Below, piece by piece: positions 35,719-46,537 of a DNA stretch of 64,000 bases. The DNA is from CAWGHZ01 sp963775315 (GTDB taxonomy: Bacteria > Pseudomonadota > Alphaproteobacteria > MPNO01 > DASWLB01): assembly GCA_963775315.1 (NCBI GenBank), contig CAVZIN010000010.1, positions 1-64,000 on the forward strand, given 5' to 3'. The number at the start of each line of letters is the position of its first letter. Position 1 is the stretch's first letter. Position numbers and translations under genes: made by a program. The notes beneath the pieces were generated by a model. That model ran no database searches, was not told the DNA's origin, and saw only the letters and a list, made by a program, of their open reading frames with translations.

Positions 35719-36909
35719 ATGAACGCCACACGGCGCAACGTTCTCGTCCTCGCGGCCTGCCAGATGCTGTTCGGCGCATCGCGCTCGCTGCTGATCGCGA
35801 CCGCGCCGCTGGTCGCCTACGCCATTGCCAGCAACAAGGCGCTGGCGACCCTGCCGACCTCGCTGGTCATCGTCGGCACCGCCCTCACGACGATCCCCGC
35901 GTCGCTGCTGATGCGGCGGGTAGGCCGCAGGCTCGGCTTCCTCGCCGGCACCGTGATCGCGGCTGCCGGCGGCGCGGTCTGCGCCTTCGCCGCGATGCGG
36001 GCCGATTTCTGGCTGTTCGCGCTGGGCGCGCTGCTGTTCGGCGCCTCCGCCGGGTTCGCCCAGCTCTACCGTTTCGCGGCCGCCGACACGGCGGGGCCCG
36101 ACTACCGCTCGAAGGCGATCTCGCTGGTGCTGGCCGCCGGCGTCATCGCGGCCTTCCTCGGACCTGAGCTCGCCAAGGCCGGCAAGGACCTGATCGCCCA
36201 CGCCGAGTTCGCCGGCGGCTACGTGATCCTGATCGGCGTGACCGTGGTGACCGCCCTGGTGCTCGCCTTCCTGCGCATCCCGCCGCTCACGAGGGCCGAG
36301 CGCGAAGGGGCGCAGCGCCCGCTGTCGGTCATCATGACCCAGCCGGTGTTCATCGCCGCGACCGTGGCCGCGGCGGTATCGCAAGGGGTGATGAGCTTCC
36401 TGATGACGGCGACGCCGATCGCCATGCGGCAGTGCAACTACCCGTTCGCCGACACCGCGCTGGTGATCGAGTGGCACGTGTTCGCGATGTTCGCGCCCGG
36501 CTTCGTCACCGGCTCGCTGATCCGCCGGTTCGGCGAGGTGCGCATCATCACCGCCGGCATCCTGCTGCAGCTCGTCTGCGTCGGCTTCGCGCTGTCCGGC
36601 CAGAGCGTGATGGATTTCTGGCTGTCGATGGTGCTGCTGGGTCTCGGCTGGAACTTCGCCTTCACCGGCGGGACCTCGCTGATGACCCAGGCCTATACGG
36701 TGACCGAGCGCGCCAAGGCGCAGGGCGCGACCAACTTCATCATCTATGCGTTCGTCGCGCTGCTGTCGCTCTCGTCCGGCGCGCTGATCCACTATTTCGG
36801 CTGGCTCTGGGTCAATCTGGGCGCGCTGCCGCTGATCGCGGTCTCGGGCGCCAGCATCCTGTGGTACGCCGAGCGCCACCGCCGTCCCGAGCCCGTCGTC
36901 GCGCCGTAG
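35719..36909 (+). CDS. MFS transporter
   Basis: The 396-residue protein has about 12 transmembrane helices and the MFS motif A-like RRVGRRLGFLAG between helices 2 and 3. QLYRFAAADTAGPDYRSKAISLV in helix 4-5 region matches a YjbB/uncharacterised drug-or-metabolite subgroup of MFS. Substrate unknown. It follows the kinase by 63 bases. Confidence 0.85.
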   Translation: MNATRRNVLVLAACQMLFGASRSLLIATAPLVAYAIASNKALATLPTSLVIVGTALTTIPASLLMRRVGRRLGFLAGTVIAAAGGAVCAFAAMRADFWLFALGALLFGASAGFAQLYRFAAADTAGPDYRSKAISLVLAAGVIAAFLGPELAKAGKDLIAHAEFAGGYVILIGVTVVTALVLAFLRIPPLTRAEREGAQRPLSVIMTQPVFIAATVAAAVSQGVMSFLMTATPIAMRQCNYPFADTALVIEWHVFAMFAPGFVTGSLIRRFGEVRIITAGILLQLVCVGFALSGQSVMDFWLSMVLLGLGWNFAFTGGTSLMTQAYTVTERAKAQGATNFIIYAFVALLSLSSGALIHYFGWLWVNLGALPLIAVSGASILWYAERHRRPEPVVAP

Positions 36910-36979
36910 CTCGGCCGCGAGAATCACCCGCGCCCTTCGCGCTCGCGCGTCCGCCGTCGTCTGTTACACTGCGGGCGCG

Positions 36980-37728
<749 letters not shown>

Positions 37729-37732
<4 letters not shown>

Positions 37733-39237
37733 GGGGCACGGCGCGCGCCCTCCTCGCTTTCCTAGCGACCGCGCTGATCGGCGTCGGCGCGGCGCATGCG
37801 GCGTCCGGGCCGGAGGTGGTGATCGGGTCGAAGAAATTCACCGAGTCGGTGATCCTCGGCCAGATCGTCGCCGACCTCGCCCGCGCGACCGGGGCCGAGG
37901 TGACCCACCGGCGCGAGCTCGGCGGCACGCGCGTGCTGTGGGGCGCGCTGCTCACCGGCGACATCGACGCCTATCCCGAATACACCGGCACGCTGACCCA
38001 CGAGATCCTGGCCAAGAGCCACATCACGTCGCAGGCGGCGCTGGAAAAGGCGCTGGCCGCGCGCGGCGTCGTGATGAGCCGGCCGATCGGGTTCAACAAC
38101 ACCTACGCCATCGGCATGGCCGGGGCGCGCGCCGAGGCGCTCGGCATCAAGACCATCTCGGATCTGCGCGCGCACCCGAACTTGCGCTTCGGCTTCAACA
38201 ACGAGTTCCTCGACCGCGCCGACGGCTGGCCGGGGCTGAAGGCGTTCTACGGCCTGCCGCAGACGGACGTAACGGGCCTCGACCACGACCTCGCCTATCG
38301 CGGGCTCGCGGCCGGCGACGTCGCCGCGACCGACGTCTACACGACCGACGCGGAGATCCCCTACTACCACCTCGCGGTGCTGCAGGACGACAAGCACTAC
38401 TTCCCGGTCTACGACGCGGTGCTGCTCTACCGGAAGGACCTGGTGCGGCGCGCGCCGAAGGCCGTGGCGGCGTTCGCGCGCATGGCGGGCGCGATCGACG
38501 CCAACCGGATGCGCGCGATGAACGAGAAGGTGAAGATCGAGCGCGTCCCCGACGTGAAGGTCGCCGCCGCCTTCGTCGCCGAGAAGTTCGGCATCGAGGC
38601 GACAACCCGGACCGACACGATCTGGTCGCGCCTCGCCCGCAACACACTCGATCATCTGACGCTGGTCGCGATCTCGCTCGGCGCGGCGATCCTGATCGCG
38701 GTGCCGCTCGGCATCCTCGCGGCGCGGCGACGCGACCTGGGCCAGCTCGTGCTCGGCACGACCGGCATCCTCCAGACGATCCCGTCGCTCGCCTTGTTCG
38801 TGTTCATGATCCCCGTGCTGGGAATCGGCGACCCACCCGCCATCGTCGCGCTGTTCCTCTATTCGCTGCTGCCGATCGTGCGCAACACGCATGCGGGGCT
38901 GGTCGGCATCGCGCCCTCGGTGCGCGAGTTGGCCGAGGCGCTGGGGCTGTCGCCGCGGGCGCAGCTTCGCATTGTCGAGCTGCCGCTCGCCGCCCGCTCG
39001 ATCCTCGCCGGGATCAAGACATCGGCGGTGATCAACGTCGGCACGGCAACACTTGGTGCCCTGATCGGTGCCGGCGGGTACGGCCAGCCGATCCTGACCG
39101 GCATCCGGCTCGACGATATCGGGCTGATCCTGGAGGGCGCGATCCCGGCCGCGGTTCTGGCTCTGGCCGTTCAGGGCCTGTTCGAGCTCGGCGAGCGGCT
39201 GGTGGTGCCACGTGGGCTCCGCCTCCGGCGCGCCTGA
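37729..39237 (+). CDS. ABC transporter substrate-binding/permease fusion (osmoprotectant type)
   Basis: The 502-residue protein starts with a signal peptide (about 1-24), followed by an OpuBC/ProX-like binding domain (VIGSKKFTESVILGQIVADLAR, DIDAYPEYTGTLTHEIL, TDVYTTDAEIPYY) to about residue 290, and then a ProW-like permease domain with about six helices (TTGILQTIPSLALFVFMIP, EALGLSPRAQLRIVELPLAARSILAGIKTS). The order binding domain first, permease second is the reverse of the common permease-SBP fusion. It likely imports glycine betaine, choline or a related quaternary amine. Confidence 0.88.
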
Positions 39238-39245
39238 GACGGCGG

Positions 39246-39530
39246 CTACCCCTTGCCGTTCAGCCGGTCGCGGAGGTCCTTGCCGGTCTTGAAGAACGGC
39301 ACGAACTTGCGCGAGACCTTGACCGCCTCGCCGGTGCGCGGGTTGCGGCCGACGCGGGCGTTGCGCTCCTTGATCGAGAACGCGCCGAAGCCGCGCAGCT
39401 CCACCCGGTCGCCGCGAGCCAGCGCGCCCGCGATCTCCTCGAAGATGGTCGAGACGATGCGCTCCACGTCGCGCTGGTATAGATGCGGGTTGCGCTCCGA
39501 AAGGCGCAAGATCAGCTCAGATTTCGTCAT
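39246..39530 (-). CDS. ihfB: Integration host factor beta subunit
   Basis: The 94-residue DNA-bending protein has the HU/IHF fold: MTKSELILRLSERNPHLYQRDVE, then the conserved VELRGFGAFSIKERNARVGRNPRTGE arm and VPFFKTGKDLRDRLN. The ELRGFGAFS form is typical of IhfB. It lies downstream of rpsA and sppA, as in many alphaproteobacteria. Confidence 0.94.
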   Translation of the reverse strand: MTKSELILRLSERNPHLYQRDVERIVSTIFEEIAGALARGDRVELRGFGAFSIKERNARVGRNPRTGEAVKVSRKFVPFFKTGKDLRDRLNGKG

Positions 39531-39606
39531 TCGAACCCGCCCCCGGGGCTTGCCGACGTGATCCCCTTGTGGCCGCTCCTGGGACTGACGCCCCGGAGCG
39601 AGGCCT

Positions 39607-40536
39607 TTATTCCCCGACCCTCATATCAGGGTGCCAGACCGCAACCGGCCCGTCAAGGGTAAGTCGTTCGGAGAAAACGGTTTTTCGGGCGAGCGTATCG
39701 AGGCGCTCGGCGAGGCCGGCAAGGCCGCGCCCGTAATCGACGTCATGGACCGGAAGGCCGGCCGGAACGCCCCGCGCATCGTGCAGCCACGTACGCGCGG
39801 CCGCCTCGCCCCCGATTGCGTCGATCAGCCCGTTGGCGACGGCTTGGCGGCCGGTGTAGATGCGCCCGTCCGCCAGCGTCTTCGCCCGGTCGGGCGCCAG
39901 ATGGCGGCGCGCAGCCGTCATGCGCACGAACATGGCATAGAGATCGTCGACCACCGCCTGGGTCATGTCGCGCGCCGCCGGCGTCATCGGCGTGAAGGGC
40001 GAGGGCTCGGCCTTGAGCGGGCTCGACTTCACCTCCTCCGGCGTGATGCCGATCTTGGCGAGCAGGCCGGAGAACTCGGCGGTCTGGAAGATCACCCCGA
40101 TCGAGCCGGTGATGGTGGCTTCATGGGCGAAGATCCGGTCGGCCCCGAGCGCCACTATGTAGCCGCCGGACGCCGCCATGTCGCCCATGACCGCGACCAC
40201 CGGCTTCCGCGCCGCCACCTTGCGCAGCTTGTCGAACAGCGCCTCGCCGCCGACCACCGTGCCGCCGGGCGAGTTGATGGCGACGATCAGGGCGCGGATT
40301 CGCGAGTCGGAGGCGACGCGGTCGAGCGCATCGAGCCGGTCGCGATCGTTGGTGATCAGCCCGGAGATGGGCAGGCGGGCGATGTACCCGCCACCGCCAC
40401 CGAGGAAGCCGCCCGCCGTGCGGCCGACGGCGAGGACCACGATTCCCACCACCGCCAGCACGGCGAGCAGGCGCCAGAAGGTCAGGCTGCGCTTGAGCCG
40501 CCTCCGGTCGACCAACTCGTCGGCGTCGAGGGCCAT
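39607..40536 (-). CDS. sppA: Signal peptide peptidase SppA (short form)
   Basis: The 309-residue S49 peptidase has one N-terminal transmembrane helix (about 18-40), LIVAINSPGGTVVGGEAL, the nucleophile Ser in GDMAASGGYIVALGADRI, TITGSIGVIF and the Lys general base region EEVKSSPLKAEPSPF. It degrades signal-peptide remnants in the membrane. It follows rpsA by 19 bases. Confidence 0.92.
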   Translation of the reverse strand: MALDADELVDRRRLKRSLTFWRLLAVLAVVGIVVLAVGRTAGGFLGGGGGYIARLPISGLITNDRDRLDALDRVASDSRIRALIVAINSPGGTVVGGEALFDKLRKVAARKPVVAVMGDMAASGGYIVALGADRIFAHEATITGSIGVIFQTAEFSGLLAKIGITPEEVKSSPLKAEPSPFTPMTPAARDMTQAVVDDLYAMFVRMTAARRHLAPDRAKTLADGRIYTGRQAVANGLIDAIGGEAAARTWLHDARGVPAGLPVHDVDYGRGLAGLAERLDTLARKTVFSERLTLDGPVAVWHPDMRVGE

Positions 40537-40555
40537 GGGTCAGGCCCCCGCGCGG

Positions 40556-42334
40556 TCAGCCGTTGTCGCCGTCGTCGTCCTGGCCGGTCTTCCCCTTCCG
40601 CTCCTGCTCCTCGGCCTGTTCGGCCCGCTCGCGATTGGCGCGGATCGCGGCGCCAAGGATGTCGCCCAGGCTGGCGCCGGAGTCGGACGAGCCGTACTCC
40701 TGCATCGCCTGCTTCTCCTCGGCCACCTCGTGCGCCTTGATCGAGAGGGTGAGCTTGCGGTCCTTGCGGTCGATGTTGGTGATGCGCGCGTCCACCCGGT
40801 CCCCGACGGCGTACCGGTCCGGCCGCTGCTCGGACCGTTCGCGGGCGAGTTCGGACTTGCGGATGAAGCCCTGCGCGGCGCCGTCCTTGACCGACACTTC
40901 GAGGCCGGATTCGAGCACGCGCGAGACGGTGCAGGTGACCACGTCGCCCTTCTTCAGCTCGCCCATCGAGCCCGCGAACGGGTCCGCCCCGAGCTGCTTG
41001 ATGCCGAGCGAGATGCGCTCCTTCTCGACGTCGACGTCGAGGACCTTCACCCTGACGACGTCGCCCTTCTTGTAATTCTTCACCGCCTCCTCGCCCGGCA
41101 GCTGCCAGTCGAGGTCGGACAGATGCACCATGCCGTCGATCTCGCCGGGCAGGCCGACGAACAGGCCGAACTCGGTGATGTTGCGGATCTCGCCCTCGAG
41201 CTCCGTGCCGCCCGGGTACTTGTCGACGAACTCCTGCCACGGATTCTCGAGGCACTGCTTGAGGCCGAGCGAGATGCGGCGCTTCTCCTGGTCGACCTCG
41301 AGCACCATCACCTCCACCTCCTGCGAGGTCGAGACGATCTTGCCGGGGTGCACGTTCTTCTTTGTCCAGCTCATCTCAGAGACGTGGACGAGGCCCTCGA
41401 CGCCCGGCTCCAGCTCGACGAACGCGCCGTAGTCGGTGATGTTGGTCACGCGGCCCTTGAACTTGACGCCGACCGGGTACTTTGCGGCGACGCCCTCCCA
41501 CGGGTCGGCCTCGAGCTGCTTCATGCCGAGCGAGATGCGCTGCGTCTCGGGGTTGAAGCGGATGACCTGCACCTTGACGTTCTGGCCGATATTCAGCGCC
41601 TCGGACGGGTGGTTGATGCGCCGCCAGGCGATGTCGGTGACGTGAAGCAGCCCGTCGACGCCGCCGAGATCGACGAACGCACCGTAGTCGGTGATGTTCT
41701 TCACCACCCCGTCGAGGACCTGGCCTTCCTTCATGTCGGCCATCAGCTTCGAGCGTTCCTCGGCGCGGCTCTCCTCCAGCACGGCGCGGCGCGACACGAC
41801 GATGTTGCCGCGGCGCCGGTCCATCTTGAGGATCTGGAAGGGCTGCGGCGAGCCCATCAGCGGGCCGACGTCGCGCACCGGGCGGACGTCGACCTGGCTG
41901 CCTGGCAGGAACGCGACCGCGCCGGAGAGGTCCACCGTGAACCCGCCCTTGACCCGGCCGAAGATCGTGCCGGAGACCTTGGCGTTGTCCTTGAACGCCG
42001 TCTCGAGCTGGTTCCACGCCTCCTCGCGCCGGGCCTTCTCACGGCTCAGCATCGCCTCGCCGTTGCGGTCCTCCATGCGTTCGAGGAACACATCCACCCT
42101 GTCGCCGACCGCCACCTCTGGATCGCGTCCCGGCGATGCGAACTCGCGCAGCGAAATCCGTCCCTCGGACTTCAGCCCCACGTCGATCAGCACCGAGTCG
42201 TTCTCGATCGAGACGACCGTTCCCTTGACGACCGAGCCTTCGGTACGGTCGCCTTCCTTCAGCGTCTCGTCGAGAAGAGCGGCGAAGCTGTCGCTGCCCG
42301 CGTTGGTCCGTTCGGTGGTCTGGGTTTGTGCCAT
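40556..42334 (-). CDS. rpsA: 30S ribosomal protein S1
   Basis: The 592-residue protein carries six S1 RNA-binding repeats, seen as recurring ITDYGAFVDLGG / VHVSEMSW / VLEVDQEKRRISLGLKQ patterns (for example DIAWRRINHPSEAL and MSWTKKNVHPG). It binds mRNA leaders for initiation. The C-terminal ~25 residues are acidic/basic (EQAEEQERKGKTGQDDDGDNG). Start ATG 42334 gives MAQTQTTERTN. Confidence 0.97.
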   Translation of the reverse strand: MAQTQTTERTNAGSDSFAALLDETLKEGDRTEGSVVKGTVVSIENDSVLIDVGLKSEGRISLREFASPGRDPEVAVGDRVDVFLERMEDRNGEAMLSREKARREEAWNQLETAFKDNAKVSGTIFGRVKGGFTVDLSGAVAFLPGSQVDVRPVRDVGPLMGSPQPFQILKMDRRRGNIVVSRRAVLEESRAEERSKLMADMKEGQVLDGVVKNITDYGAFVDLGGVDGLLHVTDIAWRRINHPSEALNIGQNVKVQVIRFNPETQRISLGMKQLEADPWEGVAAKYPVGVKFKGRVTNITDYGAFVELEPGVEGLVHVSEMSWTKKNVHPGKIVSTSQEVEVMVLEVDQEKRRISLGLKQCLENPWQEFVDKYPGGTELEGEIRNITEFGLFVGLPGEIDGMVHLSDLDWQLPGEEAVKNYKKGDVVRVKVLDVDVEKERISLGIKQLGADPFAGSMGELKKGDVVTCTVSRVLESGLEVSVKDGAAQGFIRKSELARERSEQRPDRYAVGDRVDARITNIDRKDRKLTLSIKAHEVAEEKQAMQEYGSSDSGASLGDILGAAIRANRERAEQAEEQERKGKTGQDDDGDNG

Positions 42335-42444
42335 GTATCTGCCGTCGCTTTCGTCTGCCGAATTGAAAAACCGATGAAACGCGTCGCGCGCCCCCGACGT
42401 TCCCTCGCCGGCGGCCGCGCGTCAACCTCGTATGCACCGCGCGA

Positions 42445-43098
42445 CTAGGCGCGGGGGTTCCGCGATCGGATGAAAGACAGCGCCGCCTCGAAGGCCGCGT
42501 CCTCGTCGAGCTCGGTCGTGTCGAGCACGAACGCGTCCGCCGCGGGCACCAGCGGAGATGCCCGACGACCCCGGTCGCGGGCATCACGTTCCTTCATGTC
42601 CTGCAGAACGCGGGACTGTATAGCCTCTAACCCCTTCTGCCGCAACTCCCTCGCCCGCCGTACCGCCCGCACCTCCGGAGCCGCCTCGAGGAAGATCTTA
42701 TGGGTCGCGCCCGGACAGACCACGGTGCCGATGTCGCGCCCGTCGATCACCACCCCCTCGGTGCCGGCGGGCGGGCGGGCCGCAAAGTCGCGCTGGAGGT
42801 CAAGCAGGGCCCGGCGGACCGCCGGATGGGCCGAAACCACGCTTGCCGCCCGCGCGGTTTCCTCGGCCCTGAGCTCCGGATCGCCCAGCTCGCCAGGGGT
42901 GACGGCCCTTGCCTCCTCCTCGGCCAGGGCGGCGTCGGCGGGGTCGGCGCCCGCTCGCAGCATCCTTAACGCCACCGCCCGATAAAGCAGGCCCAATTCC
43001 ATATGCGCAAGCCCGAGCGCCTGCGACAGCCGTCGGGCGAGCGTGCCCTTGCCGCTGGCTGCCGGCCCGTCGATGGCGATGACGAGAGTGTCAGGCAT
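42445..43098 (-). CDS. cmk: Cytidylate kinase
   Basis: The 217-residue enzyme phosphorylates CMP/dCMP. Motifs: VIAIDGPAASGKGTLARRLS (P-loop), MELGLLYRAVALRML, VVIDGRDIGTVVCP and DMKERDARDRGR. ATG 43098 begins the family-like MPDTLVIAIDGP; the open frame to 43185 is not conserved. It sits between aroA and rpsA as expected. Confidence 0.95.
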   Translation of the reverse strand: MPDTLVIAIDGPAASGKGTLARRLSQALGLAHMELGLLYRAVALRMLRAGADPADAALAEEEARAVTPGELGDPELRAEETARAASVVSAHPAVRRALLDLQRDFAARPPAGTEGVVIDGRDIGTVVCPGATHKIFLEAAPEVRAVRRARELRQKGLEAIQSRVLQDMKERDARDRGRRASPLVPAADAFVLDTTELDEDAAFEAALSFIRSRNPRA

Positions 43099-43185
43099 TG
43101 CGGCCTGGGTCGGACGCGGCCGTTCTCCCTGAGGAGCGCCCGCAGGGCACGTCTCGAAGAGACAACGTGTAAGGCGGGGCGACAA

Positions 43186-44490
43186 TCACGCGATGTCCGC
43201 GCCCAGCGCGCGCATCAAATCGCCGAACTCGGGGAAGCTGGTCGCGATCATGCGGCCGTCGTCGGTGGCGACCGGCTCGCGCGCGGCGAGCCCCATCACC
43301 AGGAACGACATGGCGATGCGATGGTCGTCATGTGCCTCGATCGTCACGCCGCCTTGCGGCACGCCTCGGCCGGTGACGATCAGATCGTCGCCCTCGACCG
43401 CGACCGTGGCGCCGCAGCGGGAGAGGCCGTCGGCGATGGCGGCGAGCCGGTCGCTCTCCTTGACGCGAAGCTCGGCGAGACCGCGCATCCGCGTGGTGCC
43501 CTCGGCGAAAGCGGCGCAGACGGCGAGGATCGGGTATTCGTCGATCATCGCGGGCGCCCGCTCCGGCGGCACGTCGACGCCCTTGAGCGCGCCCGCGCGC
43601 ACGACGAGGTCGGCCACCGGCTCGCCCGCCTCGGCCCGCTGGTTCGCATAGGTCACGTCGGCGCCCATTTCGGCCAGCGTGTCGTAGAGGCCGGTCCGCA
43701 GCTTGTTCATCCCGACGCCGGTGATGGTCACCTCGGACCCCGGCACGATCAGCGCGGCGACGGCGAGGAACGCGGCGGAGGACGGATCGCCCGGCACGAA
43801 GACCCGCGTGCCGGCGAGCTCCGGCTGGCCGGCGACGGTGATGGCGCAGGCGCCGTTCTCGGCATCGACGATTGCGAGCCTCGCGCCGAAGGCGCGCAGC
43901 ATCAGCTCGGTGTGGTCGCGGGTCCGGGCGCGCTCGATCACCGTGGTCTCGCCCGGCGCGTTGAGGCCGGCGAGCAGCACGGCCGATTTCACCTGCGCCG
44001 ACGGCACCGGCACCTCGTACTCGATGGGCAGCGCGTCGTCCGCCCCGATCAAGGTGAGGGGCAGGCGCCCGCCCTCGCGCGCGACGAAGCGCGCACCCAT
44101 CCGCTCGAGCGGCGTCGTGACGCGCGCCATCGGGCGCGAACGCAGCGAGGCGTCGCCGGTGAACTGCGCCGTGATCGGCTGGGTCGCGCACGCCCCGATC
44201 AAAAGGCGCGTGCCGGTGCCGGAGTTGCCGAGGTCGAGCACGTCCTCGGGCGCCGCGAACCCGCCGACGCCGACGCCCCGGACCCGCACGGCGTCGGGAC
44301 CGTCCTCCACCTTGGCGCCCAGCGCGCGCACGGCCGCGAGGGTGCGCATCACGTCGTCGGCGCGCAGCAGGTTGTCGATCCGGGTCTCGCCCACCGCCAT
44401 CGCGCCGATGATGAGGGCGCGATGGGATATTGACTTGTCGCCAGGCACGCCGATATTGCCGCGCAGGGCTGCGGACTTCGCCGATCGCAT
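43186..44490 (-). CDS. aroA: 3-phosphoshikimate 1-carboxyvinyltransferase (EPSP synthase)
   Basis: The 434-residue shikimate-pathway enzyme has GVPGDKSISHRALIIGAMA, the LGNSGTGTRLLIG motif, RDHTELMLRAFGA, PGDPSSAAFLAVAAL and VKESDRLAAIADGL. GNSGTGTR and GDPSSAAF indicate a class II-type (glyphosate-tolerant lineage) enzyme as in Agrobacterium; this is an inference from motif form only. Start ATG 44490 is chosen for the MRSAKSAALRGNI beginning. Confidence 0.95.
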   Translation of the reverse strand: MRSAKSAALRGNIGVPGDKSISHRALIIGAMAVGETRIDNLLRADDVMRTLAAVRALGAKVEDGPDAVRVRGVGVGGFAAPEDVLDLGNSGTGTRLLIGACATQPITAQFTGDASLRSRPMARVTTPLERMGARFVAREGGRLPLTLIGADDALPIEYEVPVPSAQVKSAVLLAGLNAPGETTVIERARTRDHTELMLRAFGARLAIVDAENGACAITVAGQPELAGTRVFVPGDPSSAAFLAVAALIVPGSEVTITGVGMNKLRTGLYDTLAEMGADVTYANQRAEAGEPVADLVVRAGALKGVDVPPERAPAMIDEYPILAVCAAFAEGTTRMRGLAELRVKESDRLAAIADGLSRCGATVAVEGDDLIVTGRGVPQGGVTIEAHDDHRIAMSFLVMGLAAREPVATDDGRMIATSFPEFGDLMRALGADIA

Positions 44491-44704
44491 CGCCGTCACG
44501 GTGGCTCGGGCTCCCCGATGGAGGGCCGGCGCCACGGGAAATCCGCCGCCGTCCCGGCCCCGTCTCTAACACAGTCCATCGAGCGCCGGAACAGGGCCGC
44601 GGGGTGCGAAGCAGGGCGGCGAAATCATCGGCGAAATTTTGATTTTGACAGAGGGCACCGGTCGTGGCATTGGGCGGCCGATGGTCCCCGGGAAAGGCGG
44701 AAGG

Positions 44705-45067
44705 ATGACAGTGATCAAGGCCGAATGGGGGCAGAAGCGGATGTGCCAGAGCTGCGGCGCGCGGTTCTACGACATGCGCCGCAATCCGATCGTCTGCCCC
44801 AAGTGCGGAACCGTGTTCGATCCCGTGGTGCTGTCGAAGCCGCGCCGGCGCGCAGAAGCCGCCGCGGCGCAGCCGGCGAAGGCGAAGGCGGCGCCGGTGC
44901 CTGAGGAGGCGGCGGTCGAGCCTGCGCTCGAAGACGAGCTCGAGGTGGCGTCGGACGAGAACGAGGAGGAGGAGGACGAGACTATCGAGGACGCCTCCGA
45001 ACTCGGCGAGGACGACGACGACATGGCCGAGGTCATGGAGAACCTCGACGAGGACGAGGAGCGATAA
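44705..45067 (+). CDS. TIGR02300 (FYDLN acid domain) protein
   Basis: The 120-residue protein begins with a zinc ribbon (CQSCGARFYDMRR, CPKCGTVFDP) and ends in a very acidic tail (about 40 of the last 55 residues Glu/Asp). It is an alphaproteobacterial family of unknown function normally divergent from aroA, as here. FYDM replaces the usual FYDL. GCGGAAGG lies 5 bases before the ATG. The divergent spacer 44491-44704 contains no other feature I can see. Confidence 0.9.
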   Translation: MTVIKAEWGQKRMCQSCGARFYDMRRNPIVCPKCGTVFDPVVLSKPRRRAEAAAAQPAKAKAAPVPEEAAVEPALEDELEVASDENEEEEDETIEDASELGEDDDDMAEVMENLDEDEER

Positions 45068-45145
45068 AATTTCGTGGCGCCGGGCGGTGCGGCCGGCTAG
45101 GGTCGCGCGCGCGGCGGACACGGCGGGCAAAGAGGCAGATATCCC

Positions 45146-45221
<76 letters not shown>

Positions 45222-45229
45222 GTCTAGAC

Positions 45230-45268
45230 CGAGGGGTCGGGCAGTGCGCCCGGCCCCTCGATCGTTTT
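45230..45268 (+). terminator. Rho-independent terminator after tRNA-Ala
   Basis: CGAGGGG-T-CGGGC pairs with GCCCG-G-CCCCTCG (45230-45260) and is followed by ATCGTTTT, a strong stem with a short T-tract 9 bases after the tRNA. Confidence 0.7.
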
Positions 45269-45278
45269 GGAGGCGGCA

Positions 45279-46340
45279 ATGGGTAACGGCCTTCTTCTGG
45301 TCGGCAGCGTCCCGCTCGACACGGTCGAGGAGGTGATGCGCACGTTCGGCGGCGCGCTCGGGCCGTATCTGCCGGCCCTGCCGGACGGCGAGGTGGGCGA
45401 GCGCCGGTCCTGGGTCAACCGGCTCTGCTACCAGATCTTCAACGGGATGGAGGCGCTGGAGACCCTGCGCCGGCCGCGCCCGGTCGACGGGCGCGAGCAG
45501 CTTCTGCCGCGCACCCGCGACGAGGCGTGGCAGTTCCGCGTGCGCCCCGGCGTCTCGCGCGTGCTGTTCGGCAATCTCGGCACACGGCTCGGCTACGCGC
45601 GCGACGCGGTGAGCTCGTACTTCGTCTTCCGCACGCTGCGCGACCAGGGGGTGCTGCCGCCTGGCCTCCGCTTCCAGATCTCGATCCCGATGGTGAACAG
45701 CGTCGTCCGCCCGCTCTACTTCCCGGAGCCCGGCGACGTCGACAAGGTGCGGCCGGGCTTCGAGGAATTGCTCGCGGCCGAGCTCGACGCCATCTACGCC
45801 CGCATCCCGCACCAGGACCTCGCCGTCCAGTGGGATTGCGCGTGGGAGACCCAGGCGGTGTCCGGCGCGGCCGCGGCCGATCATCCCGCCGAGGCGGAGA
45901 TCGCCACCCATGTGGCGCCGGTCGCCCGGCTGTCGGCGCGCATGCCCGAAGGGGTCGCGCTCGGCTTTCATTTCTGCTTCGGCACGTTCGGCGGCTGGCC
46001 CGCCTTCGCCCCGGACACGCTCGACCGCACCGTGGCACTCGTGAACGCCTCGGTGGCGGGCGCCGGGCGGCGGGTGGACTGGGTCCATATCCCGACGCTC
46101 GACCGGGCGGACGAGGCATTCTACGCCCCGCTCGGCGGGCTGGAGGCCAAGGGGGCGCGGGTCTATCTCGGCGCGATCCATTCGATGGCGACGCTCAAGG
46201 CGCGGATCGACGCGGCACGGAAGCATCTGCCGGAATTCGGGCTCGGCGCCTATTGCGGCTTCGGTCGGACCCCGCCGGAAGAGTTGCCGCGCATCCTGCA
46301 GGACCATCTCGACGCGGTGAGGCTCGCCGGCCTCTCCTGA
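45279..46340 (+). CDS. Uncharacterised UroD/MetE-like barrel protein
   Basis: The 353-residue protein has the look of the cobalamin-independent methionine synthase C-terminal barrel superfamily: LLVGSVPLDTVEEVMRTFGG, YLPALPDGEVGERRSWV, FQISIPMVNSV, AVQWDCAWE and LGFHFCFGTFGGW. The His-x-Cys zinc site of MetE is only partly suggested (HFCFG, AYCGFGR). It is about half MetE length and acts on an unknown substrate. GGAGG precedes ATG 45279. A hairpin terminator follows. Confidence 0.65.
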   Translation: MGNGLLLVGSVPLDTVEEVMRTFGGALGPYLPALPDGEVGERRSWVNRLCYQIFNGMEALETLRRPRPVDGREQLLPRTRDEAWQFRVRPGVSRVLFGNLGTRLGYARDAVSSYFVFRTLRDQGVLPPGLRFQISIPMVNSVVRPLYFPEPGDVDKVRPGFEELLAAELDAIYARIPHQDLAVQWDCAWETQAVSGAAAADHPAEAEIATHVAPVARLSARMPEGVALGFHFCFGTFGGWPAFAPDTLDRTVALVNASVAGAGRRVDWVHIPTLDRADEAFYAPLGGLEAKGARVYLGAIHSMATLKARIDAARKHLPEFGLGAYCGFGRTPPEELPRILQDHLDAVRLAGLS

Positions 46341-46390
46341 CGCCGCGCGGGATTCGATTGACTTTTCGCCGCCGATGACCACTTGTAGCG

Positions 46391-46418
46391 CAGCCGCATC
46401 GGCGGCTGCCGGTATTTT
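46391..46418 (+). terminator. Hairpin terminator
   Basis: CAGCCGC (46391-46397) pairs with GCGGCTG (46402-46408) around ATCG, followed by CCGGTATTTT. It lies 50 bases after the MetE-like gene. The rest of the spacer to 46537 shows no other feature. Confidence 0.55.
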
Positions 46419-46537
46419 GGCCGCGTGAACGACGCCCCGAGCGGGCCTCTTCCGCCTCTATACCCCGCACAATTCCTCGACCGTCCGGATCGCGCGGGCC
46501 GGTTCATGGCGTCCGCGCAAAGGGGGCGGCGCGTCGC